From Cytophagales bacterium (lineage in GTDB: Bacteria > Bacteroidota > Bacteroidia > Cytophagales > 172606-1): a stretch of DNA of 64,000 nucleotides. Below are positions 8,694 to 17,369 of this stretch, piece by piece. How positions within the stretch are numbered: position 1 is the first letter of the stretch; each line of letters begins with the position of its first letter. The stretch is taken from assembly GCA_030446715.1 (NCBI GenBank), contig JAUJMU010000001.1, forward strand, positions 845,297-909,296. Reading direction: 5' to 3'. A model generated the notes under the pieces. That model saw only the letters and a list, made by a program, of their open reading frames with translations, made no database searches and had not been told where the DNA came from. The translations under genes and the position numbers were made by a program.

Positions 8694-9095
8694 ATGCCAA
8701 CCATTTTCACCAAAATAATCAACGGCGAAATTCCCAGTCATAAAATAGCAGAAGATGACCGTTACCTTGCCTTTCTGGATGTGAATCCCGTGGCGGAAGG
8801 GCATACGCTGGTAATTCCGAAGGCAGAGGTAGACTACTTGTTTAATCTGGATGATGAAACCTACACGGGTTTAATGCTATTTGCCAAAAAGGTAGCCGGC
8901 GCGTTGCCGCAGGCAGTGCCTTGCCTGCGCGTAGGCGTAGCCGTAATCGGTCTGGAAGTGCCGCATACCCACGTGCACCTGGTGCCGCTCAATACCATGC
9001 AGGATATCAACTTCAGCAAGCCCAAACTTAAGCCCGGTCAGGACGAACTGGCCGCCACGGCGGAGAAGATAAGAAGTAAGCTGTTGAATGGTTAG
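8694..9095 (+). CDS. HIT-family nucleotide hydrolase/transferase
   Basis: A 133-residue histidine-triad protein. It starts MPTIFTKIINGEIPSHKIAE, the conserved opening of bacterial HIT/HINT proteins, and has the triad HTHVHLVPL (His91, His93, His95), which forms the purine-nucleotide phosphoramidase active site. The usual Ser before the triad reads Pro here (EVPHTHVH), so the exact activity is open. An upstream in-frame start would add 27 residues encoded by the heptad leader and is not convincing. A T-tailed hairpin at 9212-9238 would end the transcript. Confidence 0.92.
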   Translation: MPTIFTKIINGEIPSHKIAEDDRYLAFLDVNPVAEGHTLVIPKAEVDYLFNLDDETYTGLMLFAKKVAGALPQAVPCLRVGVAVIGLEVPHTHVHLVPLNTMQDINFSKPKLKPGQDELAATAEKIRSKLLNG

Positions 9096-9173
9096 AATGG
9101 CGAAATGGTCATATGGCTGAAAGGGCAATATCCCGGAGAAGGGTAAATCAGCCATACAATCATTTCGCCATTC
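9095..9173. repeat. Long imperfect inverted repeat made of heptad words
   Basis: Arms 9095-9120 and 9148-9173 are reverse complements over 26 bases with three mismatches. The left arm starts at the last base of the HIT stop codon. The words (GAATGGC, GAAATGG, TCATATG, GCTGAAA) again run in sevens. The same vocabulary appears ahead of kbl (25158-25190). Confidence 0.85.
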
Positions 9174-9211
9174 AATTCTATACTTCTGAATCCGGCTGCA
9201 CTGCCACCATC

Positions 9212-9238
9212 ACCCCAATTCCTTTGGGGTATTTTTTT
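9212..9238 (+). terminator. Rho-independent terminator after the HIT gene
   Basis: Stem ACCCCAA (9212-9218) with TTGGGGT (9224-9230), a 5-base loop, then ATTTTTTT. It stands 37 bases before the start chosen for the RMD1-like gene, so that gene should have its own promoter or rely on readthrough. Confidence 0.75.
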
Positions 9239-9274
9239 GCCGGTAATCTCATTAACTTGCCAAAAAGCCTTTGT

Positions 9275-10058
9275 ATGCTGCGGATTGAAGCCTTTCAGGT
9301 AGCCGAATTAATAAACGTAAAGAAATTCAAAGCAGATTTTACCGGAAAACCCTTCTATGCTTCCCTATATGAAGCCTTCTATGCGCAAGAGCACGGCAAA
9401 TACATGTACGTGCTCAACTACGGGGTTGTCGTATTCGCCAATCTCTCCGACATTGAAAAAAGCGACTTCATAAAATTCCTGCGGGCTTACATGGAAAAGC
9501 CGGTGGAAGGAGAATTCAAGGAAGACCTGCTGGTGGAGGTGGATACGGAGCGGAAGCTTACCTTCAACTACAACTCCGTGACTGTACCTAAACTGGACGA
9601 AAAACGCATCCGGATCATCATGCTCAACACGGCGCAATCGGTGGCAATGGAGTTGTACGAAAAGCTGGGTTACGATATACTGGAAAGGCTCTTCAAGCTT
9701 CGCCCTGGAGTTGGAAAAGCACGGCAGGGTGCGGATTTCCCGTACCAATCTGCTCAAGTTCATCGGCCGGACGCTCAATATTAAGAATTCTATTATCGAT
9801 AACCTGTACGTATTCAACTCGCCGGACGTGGTCTGGGAAAACGAGTACCTGGAGAAGCTGGACCACGGGCTGCGCGAAACTTTCGACATCAACACCCGCT
9901 TCCGGGAACTGGACTACGAACTGCGCATCGTGCAGGACAATCTGAAACTATTCACCGAACTGTTGCAAAACCGCGAAAGTACCCGCCTTGAATGGATCGT
10001 CATCCTGCTGATTCTCTTCGAGGTGATTGACATCATCATCGTCAGCAAGTTTTTGTAA
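9275..10058 (+). pseudogene. RMD1/DUF155-family membrane protein, frameshifted
   Basis: Two frames together give one protein of the YagE/RMD1/Sif2 (DUF155) family, about 261 residues. The first runs from MLRIEAFQVAELINVKKFKA to about GYDILERLF; the second continues FALELEKHGRVRISRTNLLK and ends with the membrane anchor LEWIVILLILFEVIDIIIVS. The shift lies near 9690-9702; two lost bases in short CC/AA runs would restore LLQSFALELEK. The family is widespread, with a soluble domain and one C-terminal membrane helix; its role in bacteria is unclear. As read the anchor is lost. The ATG at 9275 was chosen because protein-like sequence begins there, after a terminator. Confidence 0.85.
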
Positions 10059-10137
10059 GAATTGACAATCAGTCCGTGCCCGGCATATGTGGCAAAACAG
10101 GCGGTGCAATTTCCTCCCGGTCATAATTTTCAATTAA

Positions 10138-10595
10138 CTAAATAACCCAGTCAACGGATTGTTTGCGGCTCCGGAGGGCATCGGTAAGGGTGGTACTGTC
10201 GAGGATCGAAGCCGTGGCATCGCGTACTTTCCGCATGGTGATCCTGATGGCGCAACTATCCACATCCATACATTCATCGCAGGGGACGTAAGCCGTCTGG
10301 CTGGCGCACGGCACAAGGGCCAGCGGACCATCAATCACCCGGATTACCTGCCCGATGGTGATCTGGTCCGGCGTTTTCAGTAAAGCGTAGCCACCCGTTT
10401 TGCCGCGTTTGCTGTACAGAATACCGTCATTCTTCGCAGGTCCAGCAGGATTGCTTCCAGAAACTTTTTGGGAATCTGCTCCTGCCGGGCGATCTCTGCG
10501 ATCAGCATGGATTTTTGTCCGTTGGCATTGTCCTGAGACAGCGCAAACAGGGCTTTCAGCGCGTATTTGGCTTTTTTGAGAGCATATTTCCGCAA
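10138..10595 (-). pseudogene. Rrf2-family transcription regulator, frameshifted
   Basis: The first frame (KKAKYALKALFALSQDNANG to ILLDLR) is the winged-helix part of Rrf2 proteins. A missing A near 10437 throws the frame; restoring it gives NDGILYSKRGKTGGYALLKT and then DQITIGQVIRVIDGPLALVP. The C-terminal region carries four cysteines in the order C, PCDEC, DSC, as in Rrf2 members that bind an iron-sulphur cluster. The only start for the first frame is a TTG at 10595. It is divergent from the TauE/SafE exporter gene, which it may control; both are broken. As read, the regulator lacks the cysteine region. Confidence 0.85.
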
Positions 10596-10761
10596 TAATA
10601 ATGTTATTTATCTGATTGAAAACAGAATTCTTCCGGTAGGGGAAGAGACAAAACCGGGAATCAGTTCAAAAAATCAGTAAAATTGTCTATTAACTATATA
10701 GGGTATTTGCTATCTTGTCGGTGCCAATACATGATTCCCTGCGGCTGCAGCGGAGTAACGT

Positions 10762-11699
10762 ATGATCATTATTCAGATGTCTGACGAAATACTGATTCAG
10801 GAACCACAAACAGAAACGGGTACAGGAGCCAAAACGGCCTTATCCAGAAAGCTTATCCTTCCGGCAATCCTGTTACTGGCTGGCGTGGCCTGCCTGTTCA
10901 TGGCGTTGTGGCAATCAGCAAGGCGGCTGGTGGACCCAGCTCCCCGGCTGGCTGGAAACGGTACTGACACGGCAGCTGATGTACTTCGCCCTGGTCGGCT
11001 TCGCAGCGCAAGATGATCGATGGCGCCCTCGGAATGGCCTATGGCATCAGTTCAACTTCTTTTGCTGAGCCTGGGCATACCGCCGGCGCTGGCCAGTTCA
11101 AGCGTACACGGCGGAAGTATTCACCTCGGGTATTTCAGGCTGTCGCATCTGAAGATGGGCAACGTCAACCGGAAACTTTTTCAGCGGCTGGTGCTGCCCG
11201 GTGCGGGCCGGAGCCATTCTGGGGGCATACGTACTCACCAGCATTGACGGTAATGCCATAAAACCCTTTATTTCGGCCTACCTGCTGATCATGGGAGTCG
11301 TAATTATCCACAAAGCATTCAGGCCGGTGAAGAAGGACCGGCAGGAGAAAAGTCTGGCGCCACTGGCCCTGTTTGGTGGCTTTGCGGATGCCGTAGGCGG
11401 CGGGGCTGGGGACCGGTCGTGGCCTCCACCCTGCTGGGCAAAGGGCATAATCCGCGTTACGCCATTGGTTCGGTCAGTCTGGCGGAGTTTTTCATTGCAA
11501 TGGCCGGGGCGGGCACATTCCTGATGCTGATCGGTACCGGCAACTGGCAGATTATCGTGGGGCTGGTGCTGGGTGGCGCTTTTGCTGCCCCGTTTGCGGC
11601 GTATCTCTGCCGGAAGTTTGCCCCCGCACCCTGATGATTATGGTCGGTGTGCTCATTATCGGCCTTAGCCTGCGTACGCTGGTGATTGCTTTATGGTAG
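10762..11699 (+). pseudogene. TauE/SafE-family sulfite exporter homologue, multiply frameshifted
   Basis: Reading across frames reconstructs a complete TauE/SafE-type membrane protein: MYFALVGFAAQMIDGALGMA, SLGIPPALASSSVH, HLKMGNVNRKLFQRLVLPG, ILGAYVLTSIDGNAIKPFIS, GGFADAVGGG, ASTLLGKGHNPRYAIGSVSL and a last helix ending LRTLVIALW. About eight frame changes are needed, near 10911, 11013, 11057, 11106, 11140, 11205, 11403 and 11625. Several are clearly one base too many or too few in a G, C or A run. Codon-level conservation between the shifts is excellent and no in-frame stop from substitution was seen, so decay is either very recent or an artefact. The family exports sulfite or organosulfonates. 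Start at 10762 or 10777. Confidence 0.85.
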
Positions 11700-11814
11700 T
11701 GACAAGGAGTTTTCTTCTGAATATGGTAACTTCAACTCGTCAACCTGGGGAATATGGTGTAATTGTTTCAGACTACTTTTAGCAAAGGGTTGATCTGTAT
11801 TATTTATTTTGCGG

Positions 11815-11849
11815 GATAACCAACAACTGATAACCAACAACTACTTATC
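11815..11849 (+). repeat. Five-heptad leader of the peroxiredoxin gene
   Basis: GATAACC AACAACT occurs twice and ACTTATC follows, 35 bases in all, ending exactly at the ATG at 11850. Eighteen bases of it (11830-11847) recur exactly at 20654-20671 ahead of the truncated membrane-fusion gene. Confidence 0.9.
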
Positions 11850-12485
11850 ATGTCATTACGATTAGGCGATGTAGCCCCTGACTTTAAGGCTGCCACCACC
11901 GAAGGTGAATTCAACTTCCACGAATGGCTGGGCAACAGCTGGGGGATGCTTTTCTCGCACCCGGCTGACTTTACCCCCGTATGCACCACTGAACTGGGCA
12001 TGACGGCCAAACTGAAGGATGAGTTTGATAAGCGGAACGTAAAAGTGCTGGCCGTCAGCATTGACCCGCTGGATTCGCACCGGGAGTGGGTAAAAGACAT
12101 CAACGAGACGCAAAAAACGTTCGTTAATTTTCCAATCATTGCCGACGACGACCGCAACGTAGCCACGCTGTACGACATGATTCACCCCAATGCCTCCGAA
12201 AAGGCTACCGTACGGTCAGTATTTGTGATCGGGCCGGACAAAAAAATAAAGCTGACCCTCACGTATCCAGCCTCGACCGGCCGGAACTTCAATGAACTCC
12301 TCCGGGTGATCGATTCGCTGCAACTGACTGCCAGCTACAGCGTGGCGACTCCCGCCAACTGGCAGGACGGCGAAGACTGCGTAATCGTGCCGGCCGTGAA
12401 GGACGAAGATATTCCAGGTAAATTTCCCAAAGGCCATACCGTAATCAAGCCTTACCTGCGCATGACGCCGCAGCCGAATAAGTAA
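11850..12485 (+). CDS. 1-Cys peroxiredoxin (Prx6 family)
   Basis: A 211-residue thiol peroxidase that reduces hydrogen peroxide and organic peroxides in the cytoplasm. The peroxidatic Cys45 lies in HPADFTPVCTTELG. There is no resolving Cys in the usual 2-Cys position, and the extended C-terminal domain (NWQDGEDCVIVPAVKDEDIP, then FPKGHTVIKPYLRMT) is diagnostic of the Prx6/1-Cys group. Conserved YPASTGRNFNELLRVIDSLQ is present. The gene is intact and sits directly behind the broken TauE gene, with its own heptad leader and terminator. Confidence 0.95.
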   Translation: MSLRLGDVAPDFKAATTEGEFNFHEWLGNSWGMLFSHPADFTPVCTTELGMTAKLKDEFDKRNVKVLAVSIDPLDSHREWVKDINETQKTFVNFPIIADDDRNVATLYDMIHPNASEKATVRSVFVIGPDKKIKLTLTYPASTGRNFNELLRVIDSLQLTASYSVATPANWQDGEDCVIVPAVKDEDIPGKFPKGHTVIKPYLRMTPQPNK

Positions 12486-12503
12486 CAATATTGCCACCCT
12501 GAC

Positions 12504-12538
12504 GCCCCGGGTAATTTTCATTGCCCGGGGTTATTATT
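12504..12538 (+). terminator. Terminator after the peroxiredoxin gene
   Basis: Arms CCCCGGGTAA (12504-12513) and TTGCCCGGGG (12521-12530), one G-U pair, followed by TTATTATTT. Confidence 0.75.
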
Positions 12539-12578
12539 TGTCCGGGTAAAACTCTCCCCGTATATCTTCATAGAGGCG

Positions 12579-13337
12579 ATGAACCGGAAACCAGGGGTAG
12601 TCATATTTTTTTTGTGCCTGATGCTGACTCCCATAAAGCAGGCAGTGGCGCAAACCGCAAAGCAGGTAAACCCGAACACCCTCGTTTGGTTTGGCTACTT
12701 CAACCAGACCCGGATTTCGGACAAGGTCGGCATCTGGCTTGATGTCCTTGCCCGCCGCATTGACTGGCTGGACCGCTGGAGTGCCGCTGCCGTGCGGCCC
12801 GGGATTACCTTTTACCTGCCCAATAAGGTTCGCCTCACGGCCGGATACGCGTATTTTAACCATTATCCCCCGCTGGGCCAGCGAACCATCCGGATCGAGC
12901 ACCGCCTTTGGCAGCAGGCAAGCTGGGCGCAGGGCGATGGGCGGTGGCATATCAGTCACCGGCTCCGCACGGAGCAACGGTTCAACAAGAATATTGCCAA
13001 CGACGTGCTGCAGTTTGGTTACGCGTTCAATCACCGGTTCCGGTACCAGCTGGGCGTCAGCTATCTGCTGGCCGGGAAGGCCGAGGTGCCCGGAGCCCTG
13101 ACTGCTCAGGTCAGCGACGAGATTCTGGTCAATGCCGGCCGGCAGATCAGGCTCAATCACTTCGACCAGAACCGCTTCACGGTTGCTTTGGCGTACCAGA
13201 TGGGCAAGAGCAGCAATCTGCAGGTAGGTTACATGAACCTGTTTCAGCAGCTACCCAACGGCAGAGTATTCAACAACAACCACGTGGTAAGGCTATATTT
13301 CCTGCACAACGCAGACTTGCGCCGGAAAAAGGAATAG
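12579..13337 (+). CDS. DUF2490 outer-membrane protein
   Basis: A 252-residue exported protein of unknown function. The signal peptide ends near KQAVAQTAKQ. Beta-strand-rich sequence follows with the DUF2490 pattern: TLVWFGYFNQTRISDKVGIW, RPGITFYLPNKVRLTAGYAY, RIEHRLWQQASW, HRLRTEQRFNKNI, and a closing barrel strand ending VVRLYFLHNADL. DUF2490 proteins are predicted outer-membrane barrels common in Bacteroidota. A second, frameshifted member lies about 2.2 kb downstream on the other strand, so the two may be an old duplication flanking the L,D-transpeptidase gene. Confidence 0.82.
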   Translation: MNRKPGVVIFFLCLMLTPIKQAVAQTAKQVNPNTLVWFGYFNQTRISDKVGIWLDVLARRIDWLDRWSAAAVRPGITFYLPNKVRLTAGYAYFNHYPPLGQRTIRIEHRLWQQASWAQGDGRWHISHRLRTEQRFNKNIANDVLQFGYAFNHRFRYQLGVSYLLAGKAEVPGALTAQVSDEILVNAGRQIRLNHFDQNRFTVALAYQMGKSSNLQVGYMNLFQQLPNGRVFNNNHVVRLYFLHNADLRRKKE

Positions 13338-13471
13338 TCAAGCAGCGGCGCAATTTTAAATTGTGAATTCCTGCCTGCCGGCAGATTAGATTATTATGTA
13401 ACATGCTGACCTTAAATAAGTTGACTTCATATTTTGAAATTTTAAAATACCCTGTATTTCTGCTCGGGTAC

Positions 13472-13505
13472 TTAAAATTCAACATCCAACATTCAAAACT
13501 TCCAT
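13472..13505 (-). repeat. Heptad repeat after the L,D-transpeptidase stop
   Basis: On the minus strand the words after the stop read ATGGAAG, TTTTGAA, TGTTGGA, TGTTGAA, TTTTAA, a 7-base period. It is the 3' G-containing type seen after other genes here. Confidence 0.7.
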
Positions 13506-15294
13506 CTACCCCTTGGGAATGGCCGCCATCTGCTTCTGGTCGTGCCCATAAATGTCTGCCCGGAAATTTACAATGCCGTTTTCATCCAAGAAGGCCGTCT
13601 GGTAAAGAAATTGCACCGGCACCGGCTCCGGCAGACTCTGGGTCACCGGTTCGGGCAGGTGCATATTGTCGCGGATGCGCTGCCGGTTCCACGCCGGATC
13701 GGGCTGCAGCAGGAATGCAGCAAGGTCCACGGGCTGTTCTAACCGCACGCAGCCGCTGCTGTAGGCTCTTTGTCTCCGGTCAAATAAATGGTCGCCGGGC
13801 GTATCGTGCAGGTAAATGGCCTATTTTGTTGGGAAACATGAATTTGATCTGGCCGAGGGCATTACCGGGACCGGGCTGCTGCACAATCTGGTAAGGGAAA
13901 CGGGCTGCCGACAGTTTGGCCCAGTCAACCTGATACGGATCAATCTCCTGCCCTTCGTACCCGCTGCCTGCCCGGTACAGCTTCATATTCTGGCGCCGCA
14001 GGTAAGCCGGATTTCTTTTCACAGCCGGCAGTATGTCGCGTACGGCAATGCTCCGCGGTACGTTCCAGGTAGGGCTGAATTCGATGTACCGGATCGTATC
14101 GCGGAAAATGGGCGTGGAGCGGTACTCTTTACCGACGATCACCCGCATTTCCAGCTTCTTTTCCTGCCCTTCGTACACCCGCAGGCGGTATTCCGGCACA
14201 TTCACCAGTACGTACTTCTCCCCGAAAGAGCTGGGCCACCAGCGGAGTCGTTCCAGGTTCAGCTGGATCTGGCGGATGCGTTTTGCTACGGGCACGTTCA
14301 GCCACTTCAGGGTACTGGGACCCAACACGCTGTCGGCTGTCAGCCCGTTTCGCTGCTGGTAGCGGGCCAGCCCAGCCGCTACCGGCTCGTCCATAATGGT
14401 AGCCGGGTTCACGCTTCGGTCACCGGCTGGCTGTGCGCCGGCAGCTATGGTCCCGTTATCGGATTTATTGCCGGCAGCCGCAATCTGCGGTTGCCCCTCC
14501 AGGTCTCCCGTGCTTTGCAGCCGCTGGCGCAGCAGCCGGACCGCGTCGCTGGTGTCACCCTTGTTGAGCGTTGTATTTTTGGGGAGCGCCGGCCAGCCTC
14601 CGCGTTCTTCAATCTGCCGGTAGCGGGCAAGCGCCTCCTTCAGCCGGTGGTATTGCAGATGCTCCGGAATCAGCCGTTGCAGCGATTGGCCGATCTGACC
14701 GGTCTGAAGGGCACTCTGCAGGTGTTGGGCGAGGTCCGCTGACCGTGGACTGGCAATCCGGCTTTCGTCGTACCAGGCCGGGTTGGCCACGCCGGAGAGC
14801 AGATGCGAGGCGTAGGTGAGGTAAGCCGCCGTGGTCAGAAAATCCAGCCGCACCAGTTGCTCCAGGTCTGCTTTTCCGCGCTTTTTTGCAAACAGCCTCT
14901 CGTTCAGGAGTTGCAGGGTGTCCAGGTGGTAATCAAATCCGAGCCCTTCGGCGGGTGCCCCGGCCAGGGCCTGCTGCAGTTCGCAGGCAACGGGGAGCGG
15001 CCCTTCGCTGCTATGCCACGCAAGCTGATAGTTACCAGCCTCGTAGAAGTTTGTCAGTTCCTGGTACAGCTCCTCACGGATGTTTTTGTCAATAAAATAG
15101 GTCTTCACGTCCAGCGTGTCGAGCCCTTCGGCGATCAGTTGCCGTACGGGTTCGGAGGTCTGCATTGGCTGGCCTTTGTTTCCGGTGGCCATACTGCCGC
15201 CTGCTCCCTGCCGCCGCTCCTGACCGCAGGAGAACATTTGACTGGTTATAATCAGAAATAGAATGAGCAGTCGGTTATGCTTTGAAAAGATCAT
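13506..15294 (-). pseudogene. L,D-transpeptidase (YcbB-like) lipoprotein, frameshifted before the active site
   Basis: A lipoprotein signal (MIFSKHNRLLILFLIITSQ, lipobox MFSC) is followed by the scaffold domain, a peptidoglycan-binding region (LRQRLQSTGDL, then LARYQQRNGLTADSVLGPST) and the YkuD domain (KRIRQIQLNLERLRWWPSSF, VNVPEYRLRVYEG, FSPTWNVPRSIAVRDILP, LGQIKFMFPNK). Near 13818 the frame breaks; the other frame supplies YLHDTPGDHLFD and the catalytic SSGCVRLEQP, ending at 13506. Intact proteins make 3-3 crosslinks in peptidoglycan. As read, the protein lacks the catalytic Cys. A start 20 codons upstream is possible, but the lipoprotein signal fixes 15294. Confidence 0.87.
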
Positions 15295-15485
15295 AAAATT
15301 CTTCTTTGGGTTACTCAGATGAGGCTCTGAAGCCGGCTCTTGATCGCGCGGCATCGGCTATGTTGCCGGAGTCGTCTTATTTTTCCTACGAAGATACGGG
15401 GGTACAGGTTCGGTAATGTGTCTCCTGTCACCCGGGCAACAGGGAGGCGGCTGGGGTGCCGGCAAGGTCCCGCTGCCCGTATTCC

Positions 15486-16251
15486 TTACCGGCTTTCACC
15501 GGATTTTCCCAACTTCCAGTTATGGATGAGGGACAGGCGAAAAATGCTCCGGTTCCAGAACCGGCCGCCGGAAGACCGCTGCTGGAAAGAGTTGAGGTAG
15601 CCGCCCTCTACGGTAAATGCATCGCCCAGTTGCCAGGCAAGGCCGGCATACACCCGGTTCTGGTTGAACCAGTGGCTTACGCCGGCGCCCCAGCTGACCA
15701 TCACCTCATCGTACAGCACCAGGTCCAGCTTTTTAGCCGCCTTCCGGCCGGTTTGGGTTGAGGGTATACGTCCACTGCGCCAGCAGGCGGGCCCGGAGGC
15801 CAGGGTCATACTCGTCTTCCACACGGTTCTCGGTCACCTCCCGTAAAAACCGCTCCTCGGTGCGTAAGCGGAAAGTCCATGTCCGGCGACCCGGCTCCGT
15901 TTCGTGGGTGATGTGGGGGCGCAGCTCAGTGCCCAGCGGATCATCAAAGGCCGTAAGGGAGTCGGCATCCTGCCCGAAGTACGCAAAGCCCGCCCCCACC
16001 TGATACTTACGGTTGATATTGTACAGGAGAGTACCGCGGACGAAGTACTGGTGTTCGGCACTGAAAAACCGGAAGCGGCGGTTTTCTGCCTCCAGAGAAA
16101 CCTGCCAGTCGGAGCCCAGTTTCAGGTTTTCTTCCAGGTGGTACCAGCCAAGCGACTGTCACTGAACGGTATTGCCTTCCGGCTGGGCAAGAGCGGCAAA
16201 AGGCACCGCAAAGAGAGTCAGCAGAAAGGAGACAGGGGCTTTAGGCATCAT
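15486..16251 (-). pseudogene. Second DUF2490 protein, frameshifted
   Basis: A signal peptide (MMPKAPVSFLLTLFAVPFAA) is followed after a frame change and an in-frame TGA near 16160 by WYHLEENLKLGSDWQVSLEA, then YNINRKYQVGAGFAYFGQDA and TFRLRTEERFLREVTENRVE. Another shift near 15742 separates QWTYTLNPN from KKLDLVLYDEVMVSW, which runs to the last strand SIFRLSLIHNWKLGKSG. The order matches the intact DUF2490 protein at 12579. Single missing bases in CCC and AAAA runs would repair the second break. No function as read. Confidence 0.78.
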
Positions 16252-16530
16252 TTGTAAAATCTTTATACGAGATAGAAATGCATGAGTGACAGGCAGATAC
16301 CAATTTTTTTAAAAAGCTATTAAAATGGACATTCTGGCGGTTTTCAGTAACCCAAAAGCTGGGTGGTCCCGTATACCAGGAGAGTTTCCCCCTTTATACT
16401 TTAGTACTTTTCTACTGATTCAGGTGAAAAGAGGCCTATGCAGAAGCGGGGAGCCCCCTCTGATTTATGCTTTACATGAATACCGGATCGTGACGGGAAT
16501 GCTGTATGTGGAATGAAAACCGGATGAAAA

Positions 16531-17369
16531 ATGAAACAACTGCGACTCTGTTTACTTACTTTTTTAGTGTTCCTGATTGCCCTGCCCCTCTATTCGCAAC
16601 GCATTTCTCTGGAGGAGTCCGTTGAAGCTGCATTCAGAAACTACCCTACCCTTGCCGCCCGCGCAGCAGCCCTGAAAGCCGCCCGGGCCGGCATGAGGCA
16701 GGTAAAAGACAACCGCCTGCCGAATCTGCGGCTGCACGACCAGGTGCAACTGGGCACGGCCAATGGTCTACCGGGGTCTTATTTTTCGCTGGGACTGATC
16801 GTGCCTACTTCAGGCAGTATCCGGCCCGGCAACACGATGAACCTGGCCACCGGCAACGTAGCCCTTGCCATGATGGACTGGGAGGTATTCAACTTTGGCC
16901 GCTATCAGGCCGAGCAGCGGGTAGCCCGCGCCGAAATTGCCGCCAGTGAGGCGGACGTGGAGCGGGAGCGGTTTATGCTCCGCCAGACGGTGATCAATAC
17001 CTATCTTGAAATGCTCCGGCTCCGGCAATATTCGCGCATTGAACAGAAAAATGTTGAGCGGGCCGAAACCGTGCTGGGTATCATCGCCAACCTCGTCCGG
17101 AGCGGCATCAAACCGGGGCTGGACACTTCGCTGGCCGTGGCGGAGCTATCGAAGGCGCGGCTCGGCTACCTGCAGGTGCAGGAAGAATACCAGCAGGCGC
17201 GGATCAACCTGTCGGTGCTGACGGGCATAGAGGCCGCCACCCTCCGGATTGATACCACTTTTATTCCGGAGCGGTTGCTTCAGCCGCTGGAAGCCCGGAG
17301 CATCCCGGCCTATACCCAGCACCCGCTGTTCCGGTACCGGCACCGCCTCGTCAACCGGCAGACGGCAGA
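16531..17369 (+). pseudogene. TolC-family outer-membrane efflux protein, C-terminus missing
   Basis: About 280 residues of a TolC/OprM-type channel: signal MKQLRLCLLTFLVFLIALPL, then ISLEESVEAAFRNYPTLAAR, VALAMMDWEVFNFGRYQAEQ and the helical repeat ARLGYLQVQEEYQQARINLS with LTGIEAATLRI. Family members run to about 430-480 residues with a second, homologous half. Here the match stops near LVNRQTAE at about 17369, and the sequence changes without a gap into an RND pump in a different frame. The as-read frame runs on to a stop at 17418 with unrelated residues. This looks like a deletion joining TolC to the pump. Confidence 0.85.

Noticed and set aside
12908-13366. Open frame inside the intact DUF2490 gene
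   Set aside because: It is an out-of-frame shadow; the annotated frame has a signal peptide and a barrel pattern.
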